Below, in pieces: positions 18,356 through 25,716 of a DNA stretch of 64,000 nt (within the stretch, counting starts at the first letter, position 1; every line of letters starts with the position of its first letter). The translations under genes and the position numbers were made by a program. Under the pieces are notes generated by a model. The model saw only the letters and a list, made by a program, of their open reading frames with translations. It did not search any database and was not told the DNA's origin. The stretch comes from Allostreptomyces psammosilenae. Lineage in GTDB: Bacteria > Actinomycetota > Actinomycetes > Streptomycetales > Streptomycetaceae. The stretch spans positions 816,001 to 880,000 of the forward strand of contig NZ_JACBZD010000002.1 of the NCBI RefSeq assembly GCF_013407765.1, read 5' to 3'.

Positions 18356-18979
18356 TCAGAAGGTGGGGAGGTCTCGCAGGGGGCGGCCGTGGATTCGGCG
18401 GATGTGGCCGCGGCCTACTGCGAGTGGGGCGATGAGGGTCCAGCCGGAGATGCCGGCCAGCAGCGTCCCGAGCCGGCCCGCTGAGTCGACGCGGGTGGCT
18501 TCCTCCAGGGGGACCACGCCCTCGGGATCGCGGATGACCGTGATGTTGTCGCCGGGCGAGTAGGGCGGAGAAGAGCCCTGGTAGTCCAGTGACTCGTCGA
18601 GCACGGTGCCGTCGGCCTTCTGCAGCTCGAAGCGGTGCCGGTTCCCGGTGACGTCCGCACCGACGATCGTGACCTGCTCCCGCACGCCCCGCTGTTCCAG
18701 GGCTGCCTCGGGTGCGTACTGCACGGCTCCGACGAGCACCATGACGCTGGGCAGCAGTGAGAGGAAGCCCAGCCACCAGGCCCGGTGGAGGGCGACCACC
18801 GCAGCGCCGAAGGCGAAGCACAGCACGACGCCGAGCACGATCGGCACGCCGACCGTGCTCAGGGCGAGGTACGAGACGCCCGCGATCGTGCCCGCGACCA
18901 GCCAGGCCGCGAGTAGCAGCCCCAAGGCCCGGCCGAACGCTCCGGTCGTGGACCAGACCCCCGGGCGTCGCCCCGCCAT
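18356..18979 (-). CDS. DUF3592-like membrane protein
   Basis: 207 residues. Membrane helices lie at about 12-35, 40-63 and 65-85, then an extracytoplasmic domain with QVTIVGADVTGNRHRFELQKADGTVLDESLDYQGSSPPYSPGDNITVIRDPEG, the pattern of DUF3592 proteins (V.Y.VDG..Y...........GD.V.V.YDP), and a final helix (GTLLAGISGWTLIAPLAV). The start at 18979 follows AGGGGGGAACC; ATGs at 19000 and 19009 have no ribosome site. The function is unknown. Neighbours are orphan genes. Confidence 0.7.
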   Translation of the reverse strand: MAGRRPGVWSTTGAFGRALGLLLAAWLVAGTIAGVSYLALSTVGVPIVLGVVLCFAFGAAVVALHRAWWLGFLSLLPSVMVLVGAVQYAPEAALEQRGVREQVTIVGADVTGNRHRFELQKADGTVLDESLDYQGSSPPYSPGDNITVIRDPEGVVPLEEATRVDSAGRLGTLLAGISGWTLIAPLAVGRGHIRRIHGRPLRDLPTF

Positions 18980-19035
18980 GGTTCCCCCCTGCTCGTTCAT
19001 GCGGGACACCGTATCGGCAGGCCCGCGCGCCGACG

Positions 19036-19362
19036 TCAGGTGGTTTGGTGGGGGAGGTGCTCGGCGAGTAGCTCCAGGGCGCGGTCCGCTGTGGGGGCGG
19101 GGCGTTCGTACACCTTGGCGAGCAGGTGGACCATGCCCGCCAGGCGCGACTTGCTGGTGTAGACGAGGAGGTTGCGATCCGGCGCGGTCGGGATGGTGAG
19201 CGGTAGGTGGAGGAAGCCGGCGTCGGCGAGCTCGTCCGCGATGCGATTCGCCGTCTCCGCATCCTGATCGGTCGCGGCTATGGCCTCGCGCAGCCTCCGT
19301 ACGGTGACCACCGCGTAGCCGTCACCCTCGGCCACCGCCTTCCTGATCCAGCCTGCGTCCAT
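19036..19362 (-). CDS. Hypothetical protein, winged-helix-like
   Basis: 108 residues; I do not recognise a family. MDAGWIRKAVAEGDGYAVVTVRRLREAIAA, then AETANRIADELADAGFLHLP and NLLVYTSKSRLAGMVHLLAKVYE, read as helix-helix-helix plus a short beta hairpin. That is compatible with a small winged-helix or adaptor domain (inference only). The ATG at 19362 has GGGAGGAGAACG just upstream, an excellent ribosome site, which supports a real gene. It is divergent from a lipoprotein gene, with a TGACA-GCA-TGTCA palindrome between them. Confidence 0.65.
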   Translation of the reverse strand: MDAGWIRKAVAEGDGYAVVTVRRLREAIAATDQDAETANRIADELADAGFLHLPLTIPTAPDRNLLVYTSKSRLAGMVHLLAKVYERPAPTADRALELLAEHLPHQTT

Positions 19363-19411
19363 GACGTTCTCCTCCCGTGCGGGCGGCGGTGGTGGGGCGT
19401 TGTGCGCTGTA

Positions 19412-19424
19412 TGACAGCATGTCA
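19412..19424. promoter_or_regulatory. TGACA-GCA-TGTCA palindrome between divergent genes
   Basis: A perfect 5-bp inverted repeat with a 3-base spacer, 50 bases before the 19362 start and 66 before 19490. It may be an operator serving both genes. Confidence 0.4.
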
Positions 19425-19489
19425 GGTCGAGATGGGAGTGGAGGGGCGTGCGGGGTGGTTGGGGTGACGGGCTGGGTGGGAGGCGGGGC

Positions 19490-20059
19490 ATGGTGTTCGG
19501 CGGGCGTGCCTGGGGGGTGGGCGTGTCGCGGGCGGCTGGGGTTGTGCTGGTGACGGCCCTGGCTGCGGGGTGCACACAGGGGTCGAGCGCGCGGAATGAG
19601 GGGGACGTCGCGGCGTCGGCGTCGGCGTCCGCTGCGGCGGAGCTGGGGAGGGCGGCGGCGGTGGTGGCGGCCGAGCGGGTGCAGGGGGAGGTCTCCCCGC
19701 TGCTGGACGAGCTGGCCCAGGCACACGGCGAGGGAAGTGCCTCGGCGTGCGCGTCGTCCTCGGAGCGGCTGTTCACCCAGGAGTGCGCGGTGGTCGCGGC
19801 GGACACCTGGGAGGTCGCCGAGCGGGCCCTGGAGCTGGTCGAGGCGGAGGGGGCCGATCAGGGCACGGGGCAGTTCGGCGTGCTGCGCGGTGTGGTGGAG
19901 GAGACCCGGGTGGCCGTCGAGGGGTACGAGGCACTGAGCTGCGCGGACTCGCCGACCGACGCGGCGGTGCGGAGCGAGTGCCTGGAGCACGGGGCGGTGC
20001 TGGCGCAGGCGGGGCCTGATCTGCGGGACGGGCTGATCGCGGGGCTGGCGGGGCAGTAG
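19490..20059 (+). CDS. Secreted lipoprotein of unknown function
   Basis: 189 residues. A lipoprotein signal peptide is clear: a basic start, a hydrophobic VVLVTALAAGC and the lipobox LAAGC with Cys at about residue 28. The mature part is Ala/Glu-rich and helical, with four Cys in CASSSERLFTQEC and LSCADSPTDAAVRSEC that could form two disulfides. I chose ATG 19490 (GGAGGCGGGGC upstream) over GTG 19448. No family is recognised; it looks like the small cell-wall-side lipoproteins common in Streptomyces. Confidence 0.7.
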   Translation: MVFGGRAWGVGVSRAAGVVLVTALAAGCTQGSSARNEGDVAASASASAAAELGRAAAVVAAERVQGEVSPLLDELAQAHGEGSASACASSSERLFTQECAVVAADTWEVAERALELVEAEGADQGTGQFGVLRGVVEETRVAVEGYEALSCADSPTDAAVRSECLEHGAVLAQAGPDLRDGLIAGLAGQ

Positions 20060-20154
20060 CCGGAAGTTTTCCGGGGGCCGGGGGCAGGGGCCTCGCGCCC
20101 CGCCCGTGCCGGCCGGGGGCTTCCCCTGGCCGGCACGGGCGTCGGGCGGCTGGG

Positions 20155-20478
20155 TTACTCGGTGCCGTCGGGGGTTTCGTCGTCCGGGTCGGTGTCGTCG
20201 GAGGGGGTCGTGGCGGCGGTGGCTTCGGCCACCTCGGCCTCCTCGGCGCGGCGGACCTCGGACAGGACGTCGGCTACGGGCATGCCGATGATCTCGGCGG
20301 CGCGCTCGGCGCCGTCCATCACCTCCACGAGCTTCGCGACGGCCTTGGCGGTGGCGACGCGGGCGGCGCGCTCCTTCTCCAGTGCCTTCTCGTAGCCGGT
20401 GACGGCGGCCAGCTCGCGCCGCTGGCGCTCCTTGAGAACCTTGGCCGGGGACATGGCCGGCTCCTGACGTGCGGTCAT
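20155..20478 (-). CDS. Small coiled-coil/HTH-like hypothetical protein
   Basis: 107 residues. Residues 10-55 form a charged, heptad-like helix (VLKERQRRELAAVTGYEKALEKERAARVATAKAV). AERAAEIIGMPVADVLSEVRRAEE (57-80) has helix-turn-helix spacing, and the tail is acidic. The promoter looks leaderless: TAGGAT, then six bases, then ATG at 20478. The function is unknown. Similar small proteins occur on actinomycete plasmids and islands (impression only). Confidence 0.6.
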   Translation of the reverse strand: MTARQEPAMSPAKVLKERQRRELAAVTGYEKALEKERAARVATAKAVAKLVEVMDGAERAAEIIGMPVADVLSEVRRAEEAEVAEATAATTPSDDTDPDDETPDGTE

Positions 20479-20675
20479 GTGCAGATCCTAGTACGAAGAT
20501 CAACATTGGCCGGTCGGGCGACGCCGGGGGAAGAGGGGGGAGAGGGGGAAGGGGGGTGTGTCCGGGGTGGGTGGTTTCCGCCGACTTGAGGGATTTCGCT
20601 CGATTGGGTGGAGGCCACCTGGGCTAGCCGCGTTTTCGGCGTGAGGGCCCTCGGAGCGGGCCTACCCTGACCGGC

Positions 20676-20897
20676 ATGGCGATTACCGATCCCGACCAGA
20701 CCGTTCCGACGATCATCCGGCCTCCGCTCCTGCCGAACTCCCGGGTGGCCGGTGAGCACGAGTGCCCCGATCCGGAGGTGGAGGTCATGGCGGTCTGTCT
20801 GGCGCGCATGAACTCGCTGACGCCGCAGGCCCGGGCGCGCGCCCTGAGCTGGCTGAACAGCAGGCTGGAGGAGACCACCGAGGTGCTCGGGGGGTAG
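20676..20897 (+). CDS. Small conserved-looking hypothetical protein (leaderless)
   Basis: 73 residues. The N-terminal 30 residues look extended. The C-terminal half LTPQARARALSWLNSRLEETTEVL is an amphipathic helical pair ending in WLNSRL, a pattern of Streptomyces small regulatory or phage-like proteins. TACCCT at 20663-20668 lies seven bases before the ATG and there is no ribosome site, so the mRNA is probably leaderless. The function is unknown. Confidence 0.55.
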   Translation: MAITDPDQTVPTIIRPPLLPNSRVAGEHECPDPEVEVMAVCLARMNSLTPQARARALSWLNSRLEETTEVLGG

Positions 20898-20986
20898 GGC
20901 GGGCGGCGCCGGGACGTATCGTTCCTGCGCTCGCCCGCCCGTTCCCCCAGCCTGCGGGAGGGTTCTCGAAGAGGTGACGGCGAGGG

Positions 20987-22588
20987 CTAGAGCGGCTGGG
21001 CGCCCGGTCGGCCGGCCTCGACGACGAAGCTGCCGGCGGTCTCCACCGGGGCGTCGGGGCGGGTGACGTACGGGACCACCCGGTAGTCGGTGCGCCAGGC
21101 GTCCGGGGTGATGCGGCAGCTGACGTAGCCGCGCTGGGCGTTGTGGAACCGCAGGTGCGGGTTGACGGCGAGCCAGTTGCGGCCGAGCTGGTCCATGGCG
21201 GCGCCGTCCTTGCCGGAGCTGATCGAGCTGCCGGCGAACTCGGTGGCCACGACCGGGGAGCGCTCGTCGGCGAAGTCGAGCTTGAGGTCGGCCACGACGC
21301 TGCGGTGGATGTCGCCGGTGAGCACGACGGGGTTGTTCGCGCCGCGGTCGCGCAGGCCGGTGAGCAGGCGGTCGCGGGCGGCGGTGTAGCCGTCCCACAT
21401 GTCCAGGCCCGAGGAGTCGATCTCCGGGTCGGGGTTCTGGTCGACGGCGGCGATCAGGGTCTGGTTGGCCAGCACGTTCCAGGTGGCGGCGGAGCGGCCG
21501 GCGCCGTCGAGCAGCCACTTCTCCTGGGCCTCGCCGAGCATGGTGCGCGAGGGGTCGTGGCGGTCCGCGCAGCCGGGCTTGGTGCCGTCGCCGCACGCCT
21601 GGTCGGTGCGGTGGGACCGGGAGTCCAGCACGTGCAGGTCGAGCAGCCGGCCGAAGTGCAGCCGGCGGTACATCTGGGCGCGGGCGCCGTGGGGCCGCTG
21701 CGGCAGGCGGAGCGGCTGGTGCTCGTAGTAGGCCTGGAAGGCGGCGGCCTTGCGGGCGAGGAACCACGCCGGGTCGGTGTCGGGCAGGCCGTCGCTGTCG
21801 ATGGCGGCGATGTCGGCGGCCCAGTTGTTCTCGACCTCGTGGTCGTCCCAGGTGAGGATCCAGGAGAAGGCCTGGTGGGCGGCCTGGAGGTCGGCGTCGA
21901 GCTTGGTGAGGGCGTAGCGGTTGCGGTAGTCCGGCAGGGTGGCGGTCTCCCGCTGGAAGGAGGCGTCCAGCGTCATGTTGCGGATGCCGGCGGTGGCGCC
22001 GACGCCGTACTCGTACAGGTAGTCGCCGAGGTGGACGACGAAGTCGAGGTCCTCGGCGGCCATGTGCCGGTAGGCCGTGTAGAACCCCTCGTACCAGCAC
22101 TGGCAGGAGGCGAAGGCGAAGGCGAGTTCGCCCACCCGGTCGCGCGGGTCGGGGGCGGTGCGGGCGCGGCCGACGGGGGAGATGTCGCCGCCGGTGCGGA
22201 AGCGGTAGAAGTACTCCCGGCCGGGTTCGAGGCCGTCCACCTCGACGTGCACGGAGTGGCCGAGCTCGGGCGTGGCGAAGGTGTGTCCCTGGCGGACGAT
22301 CCGGCGGAAGTTCTCGTCCCGGGCGACCTGCCAGCCGACGTTCACCTTCCGTTCGGGCATCCCGCCGCGGCCGTCGACGGCCAGCGGGTCCGGTGCCAGC
22401 CGGGTCCACAGCACGACGCCGTCGGGGTGCGGGTCGCCGGAGGCGACGCCCAGGCGGAAGGGGTCGCCGGGGAACCGCGGCTGGGCCCAGGCCCGGCTCG
22501 CGCTCGCGCCGGCGGCCCACAGGCCGATCGTGGTGAGCCCGGCGGCGGTGGCGCCGAGCAGTCGGCGCCTGGTCAGGTCGTTGTGCAT
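20987..22588 (-). CDS. phoD: Secreted PhoD-type alkaline phosphatase (Tat)
   Basis: 533 residues. A Tat signal (LTRRRLLGATAAG, then AGASASRAWAQ) precedes a PhoD N-terminal beta domain (FRLGVASGDPHPDGVVLWTRLAPDP) and the metallophosphatase core: FVVHLGDYLYEYG, ILTWDDHEVENNWA, VLTGDIHRS. PhoD enzymes are Ca/Fe-dependent phosphodiesterases/monoesterases that release phosphate outside the cell. The ATG at 22588 was chosen for the Tat motif. Upstream there are GTTCG-type 11-bp direct repeats (22628-22683) resembling a PHO box, consistent with PhoP control. Length is normal for the family. Confidence 0.93.
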   Translation of the reverse strand: MHNDLTRRRLLGATAAGLTTIGLWAAGASASRAWAQPRFPGDPFRLGVASGDPHPDGVVLWTRLAPDPLAVDGRGGMPERKVNVGWQVARDENFRRIVRQGHTFATPELGHSVHVEVDGLEPGREYFYRFRTGGDISPVGRARTAPDPRDRVGELAFAFASCQCWYEGFYTAYRHMAAEDLDFVVHLGDYLYEYGVGATAGIRNMTLDASFQRETATLPDYRNRYALTKLDADLQAAHQAFSWILTWDDHEVENNWAADIAAIDSDGLPDTDPAWFLARKAAAFQAYYEHQPLRLPQRPHGARAQMYRRLHFGRLLDLHVLDSRSHRTDQACGDGTKPGCADRHDPSRTMLGEAQEKWLLDGAGRSAATWNVLANQTLIAAVDQNPDPEIDSSGLDMWDGYTAARDRLLTGLRDRGANNPVVLTGDIHRSVVADLKLDFADERSPVVATEFAGSSISSGKDGAAMDQLGRNWLAVNPHLRFHNAQRGYVSCRITPDAWRTDYRVVPYVTRPDAPVETAGSFVVEAGRPGAQPL

Positions 22589-22627
22589 GCCCGTCCTCGA
22601 TCGTTGCGGCGGATGATGACGGGAGAT

Positions 22628-22683
22628 CACTGTCGAACGGCCGTCTGAAGGCCGAACGTCCAGCGAACCGCGGGCAGGCGAAC
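22628..22683 (-). promoter_or_regulatory. PHO-box-like direct repeats upstream of phoD
   Basis: On the minus strand GTTCGCCTGCC (22683-22673), GTTCGCTGGAC (22668-22658), GTTCGGCCTTC (22657-22647) and GTTCGACAGTG (22638-22628). The middle two are exactly adjacent 11-mers, the unit size of Streptomyces PHO boxes, but have GTTCG where the consensus has GTTCA. Confidence 0.4.
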
Positions 22684-22728
22684 AACGGGTTTCGTGCGCC
22701 CCCCGGTCGGCGGCCTAGGGTGGCCGCC

Positions 22729-23169
22729 ATGGGAGCGGAACGGGATCTCGGTCGGTTGCTGCGCGGGATGGATCCGCGGCTGCGTGCGGGGCGGTACGTC
22801 TTCTGCGCGGTGGCCGGTCCGGAGGCGGTGCCGGCGGGGGTGCGGCCGGAGGCCACGGTGGTCGAGGACGAGGGGCTCACGCTGGTCGTCCCGCGGGAGC
22901 AGGCCGACGCCGCGGGGCTCGCCTACGACTACGTCGCGGCCTGGATCACGCTGCGGGTGCACAGCGCCCTGGACGCGGTGGGGCTCACCGCCGCCGTCGC
23001 CGGCCGGCTGGCCGCGGAGGGCATCAGCTGCAACGTGCTGGCCGGCTTCCACCACGATCACCTGCTGGTCGCCGCCGACGACGCCGAGCGGGCGGTGCTG
23101 GCGCTGCGCGCCCTGGCGGAGGTGGCCGCGGGGGATGCGGCGGCGGAGGACGGCGCGGCGGAGGGGTGA
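22729..23169 (+). CDS. ACT-domain-like protein
   Basis: 146 residues. Two betaalphabeta units resemble tandem ACT domains: YVFCAVAGPEAVPAGVRPEATVVEDEGLTLVVPREQAD, then AWITLRVHSALDAVGLTAAVAGRLAAEGISCNVLAGFHHDHLLVAADDAERAVLALRALAE. The second half matches the COG3602-type ACT proteins (small amino-acid-binding sensors); the ligand is unknown. TAGGGT at 22716-22721, seven bases before the ATG and with no ribosome site, implies a leaderless transcript. Confidence 0.75.
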   Translation: MGAERDLGRLLRGMDPRLRAGRYVFCAVAGPEAVPAGVRPEATVVEDEGLTLVVPREQADAAGLAYDYVAAWITLRVHSALDAVGLTAAVAGRLAAEGISCNVLAGFHHDHLLVAADDAERAVLALRALAEVAAGDAAAEDGAAEG

Positions 23170-23241
23170 CGGCGCCCGCGGCGCCGGGAGGCCCGGCCGG
23201 GGTGCCGGATCCGTTGACGGATGTCCGGGCGGGGCCCACTC

Positions 23242-23253
23242 TGGTCTGGACCA
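23242..23253 (+). promoter_or_regulatory. DasR-like operator (dre) upstream of the GH16 glucanase
   Basis: TGGTCTGGACCA differs from the core dre palindrome TGGTCTAGACCA at one central base. It lies about 95 bases before the glucanase start. Confidence 0.6.
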
Positions 23254-23345
23254 GTGGTGGCCGTCGAGCTGTCATGAACACGTTTGCAGCCCGCCGCCCT
23301 GGAGCCCGTTCCCCGGTCCGTCCTCCGCCGACGAAGGGAATCCGC

Positions 23346-24710
23346 ATGACCACGCAGCCACCCCCGCGCGCGTCACGCCCAGCCCTGGCGCCGCGTCGCG
23401 CCGTCGGGTCACGCCGCGCCCTGGCGTCACGCCCCGCCCTGCTCGCCCTGGTCGTCCTGCTGGCCGCCGGTCTCTTCGGCACGGCGCCGGCGTCCGCGTC
23501 CGGCCCCGCCTCCGCCGCCTCCGCTCCCGCCCGTGCGGCGGCCTCGGACGTCGTCGCCCAGGCCCCCGGCCCGCTGGTCTGGGCCGACGAGTTCAACGGT
23601 CCGGCCGGCACGCTGCCCGACCCGGCGCGGTGGAACCAGGAGGTGAACGGCTCCGGCGGTGGCAACAACGAGTTGCAGTACTACACCGGCAGCACCGACA
23701 ACGCCGCCCTGGACGGCAGCGGCAACCTGGTGATCACTGCCCGCCAGGGCAACCCGCGCGGGTACCAGTGCTGGTACGGCACCTGCCAGTACACCTCCGC
23801 GCGGATGACCACCGCGCAGAGCTTCACCCAGGCGTACGGGCGCTTCGAGGCCCGGATCAAGCTGCCGCGCGGGCGCGGGATGTGGCCGGCATTCTGGATG
23901 CTCGGCAACAACCTCGGCCAGGTCGGCTGGCCGGCCAGCGGCGAGATCGACATCATGGAGAACGTCGGGCACGAGCCGGGGCGGGTGCACGGCAGCCTGC
24001 ACGGTCCGGGGTACTCCGGCGGAAGCGCCGTCACCGGCTCCTACACGCTGCCGAACGGTCAGGCCTTCGCCGACGGCTTCCACACCTTCGCCGTCGACTG
24101 GACGCCCACCTCGATCACCTGGCTGGTGGACGGCGTCGCCTACCAGACCCGCACGCCGGCCGACACCCGCGGCAACCCGTGGGTCTTCGACCACCCGTTC
24201 TTCCTGATCCTCAACCTGGCCGTGGGCGGCAACTGGCCGGGCCCGCCGGACGGCGGCACCGCCTTCCCGCAGTCCATGGTGGTCGACTACGTCCGGGTCC
24301 ACGCGCCCGGCTCCTCCGGCGGGGCCACCGGCGCCGTCACCGGGCTGAACGGCGTCTGCCTGGACGTCGCGGCGGCGCAGAACGCCAACGGCACGCCGAT
24401 CCAGGTGTACGGCTGCAACGGAACCGCGGCGCAGGTCTGGACGGTCGCGGCCGACGGCACGCTGCGCGCGCTCGGCAAGTGCATGGACGTGGCGAACAAC
24501 TCCACGGCGGACGGCGCGCCGATCCACCTGTGGGACTGCAACGGCTACCTCTCCCAGCAGTGGCGGTTCACGGCCGGCCGGGACCTGGTGAACGTCGCCG
24601 CGGACAAGTGCCTGGACATCCCGAGCGCCAACACGGCGCCCGGCACCCGGCTGCAGATCTGGACCTGCACGGGTGCCGCGCACCAGAAGTGGAGCCCGCC
24701 GGCCGGCTGA
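23346..24710 (+). CDS. Secreted GH16 beta-1,3-glucanase with ricin-type lectin domain
   Basis: 454 residues. The long twin-Arg/Arg-rich signal region runs to a hydrophobic segment (LLALVVLLAAGLFGTAPASA, about 42-61). The GH16 domain begins at LVWADEFNGPAGTLP and carries the active-site motif GEIDIMENVG (Glu200, Asp202, Glu205; the two Glu are nucleophile and acid/base). A C-terminal beta-trefoil (about residues 325-454) has three repeats, each with CLDV or CMDV and Q-x-W. It likely cuts laminarin and fungal wall glucan, the trefoil adding carbohydrate binding. The ribosome site AAGGGAA precedes ATG 23346. The dre-like site suggests control by amino-sugar availability. Confidence 0.93.
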   Translation: MTTQPPPRASRPALAPRRAVGSRRALASRPALLALVVLLAAGLFGTAPASASGPASAASAPARAAASDVVAQAPGPLVWADEFNGPAGTLPDPARWNQEVNGSGGGNNELQYYTGSTDNAALDGSGNLVITARQGNPRGYQCWYGTCQYTSARMTTAQSFTQAYGRFEARIKLPRGRGMWPAFWMLGNNLGQVGWPASGEIDIMENVGHEPGRVHGSLHGPGYSGGSAVTGSYTLPNGQAFADGFHTFAVDWTPTSITWLVDGVAYQTRTPADTRGNPWVFDHPFFLILNLAVGGNWPGPPDGGTAFPQSMVVDYVRVHAPGSSGGATGAVTGLNGVCLDVAAAQNANGTPIQVYGCNGTAAQVWTVAADGTLRALGKCMDVANNSTADGAPIHLWDCNGYLSQQWRFTAGRDLVNVAADKCLDIPSANTAPGTRLQIWTCTGAAHQKWSPPAG

Positions 24711-24719
24711 CGGGAAGGA

Positions 24720-24779
24720 CAACCTGGTTGACCTTCTCGGTGGGGCGTCCCTAGGGTGGGGAACGTCAACCAGGTTGAC
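24720..24779 (+). promoter_or_regulatory. HrdB-type promoter flanked by two palindromic operators (cupin gene)
   Basis: -35 TTGACC (24728-24733), 18-base spacer, -10 TAGGGT (24752-24757). A CAACC-T-GGTTG palindrome (24720-24730) overlaps the -35 box. A perfect GTCAACC-A-GGTTGAC palindrome (24765-24779) covers the expected transcription start. Confidence 0.7.
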
Positions 24780-24784
24780 TATTT

Positions 24785-24826
24785 GTCGACCTGATCCTGT
24801 CGACCTGATCCTGTCGACGTGATCCG
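24785..24826 (+). repeat. 3 x 14-bp tandem repeat in the cupin leader
   Basis: GTCGACCTGATCCT at 24785-24798 and 24799-24812, then GTCGACGTGATCCG at 24813-24826, ending six bases before the ribosome site spacing of the cupin gene. Confidence 0.9.
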
Positions 24827-24837
24827 GAGGTAACCCC

Positions 24838-25212
24838 GTGCCGCTGTCCACCCGTGCCGAAGCCCCGACCTTCACCCTGCCCGGCTTCACCTTCCACCCC
24901 CTCGCCACCCCGTCCCGGGGCAGCGCCGAACTGGCCGTCTGGACGGTGGAGATGGAGCCGGCGGCGGCCGGGGAGCCGCACTCCCTGGACCGCGAGGAGG
25001 TCTTCGTCGTGGTCAGCGGGCGGGTGTCGGCGGTGGTCGGTGGCGAGGAGTGGACGGCCGGACCGGGAGACGCGCTCACCGTGCCGCCGGGCACGGAGTT
25101 CGCCCTGCGCAACGCCTCCGCCGAGGAGCCGGCCCGCCTCACCGTGGCCACGACGGTCGGGGTCACGGCCCGGCTGGGCGACGCGGTGATCTCGCCGCCC
25201 TGGGCCCGGTGA
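24838..25212 (+). CDS. Single-domain cupin
   Basis: 124 residues forming one cupin barrel: motif 1 GEPHSLDREEVFVVVSGRVSAVV (metal ligands His and Glu of G-x5-H-x-H-x3-E, with Ser-Leu replacing the second His) and motif 2 GDALTVPPGTEFALRNAS, where the usual ligand His is replaced by Glu or Phe. Metal binding may therefore be weakened. GTG 24838 follows GGAGG at good spacing. The repressible promoter suggests an inducible stress or detoxification gene. The substrate is unknown. Confidence 0.82.
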   Translation: MPLSTRAEAPTFTLPGFTFHPLATPSRGSAELAVWTVEMEPAAAGEPHSLDREEVFVVVSGRVSAVVGGEEWTAGPGDALTVPPGTEFALRNASAEEPARLTVATTVGVTARLGDAVISPPWAR

Positions 25213-25329
25213 CGGCGGCCGGGCCGCGCGCGGCGGAGCCGTCCGGCCGCGCGCGCCGGGTCGCCGCGGGGCGCCGGTGATCCGCGGGCCGGGCCCTGGG
25301 ACCACCGGCGTCGGGTCACCGGCGTCGGG

Positions 25330-25527
25330 TCACCGTCCGGCCGCCGGGGGGTGTTCGACGGTGCAGTCGGAGCCCGGGAAGACCAACGCCTCGTGGCCGT
25401 CCTCGAAGCGGACGAGGTAGGGCCCCTCGCTCTGCTCCCCGCGGATCTCCAGGACCTCTCCCTTGCGTTCGCGCACACCCACCTTGTGGCTGTGCAGGAC
25501 GAGGGTGTCGCCGACCGATACCTGCAT
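25330..25527 (-). CDS. DUF1918 small protein
   Basis: 65 residues with the DUF1918 pattern: MQVSVGDTLVLHSHKVG, RKGEVLEIRGEQSEGPYLVRFEDGHEALVFPGSDCTVEH. These proteins form an SH3-like barrel; their role is unknown and they are near-universal in actinobacteria, often stress-induced. I chose the inner ATG at 25527 because GGGAG lies seven bases upstream; ATG 25533 would be only one base from it. Confidence 0.88.
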   Translation of the reverse strand: MQVSVGDTLVLHSHKVGVRERKGEVLEIRGEQSEGPYLVRFEDGHEALVFPGSDCTVEHPPAAGR

Positions 25528-25716
25528 GGTCATGCTCCCGTCAGTAGGACCGTCGGACTGATGTGAGTGCGGGCCGCGGGTGTCCCGCGGCCCGCACCCG
25601 TCCAACGACGGCCCGTGGGGGAAGGCTACGGGCCGCCGCCGTGGGTGCCGCCGGCCGGGTGGCGCCCACCGCCCGAACGGCCGCAGCCGCCCGGGGGCCT
25701 CGGCGGTCGAACGGCC

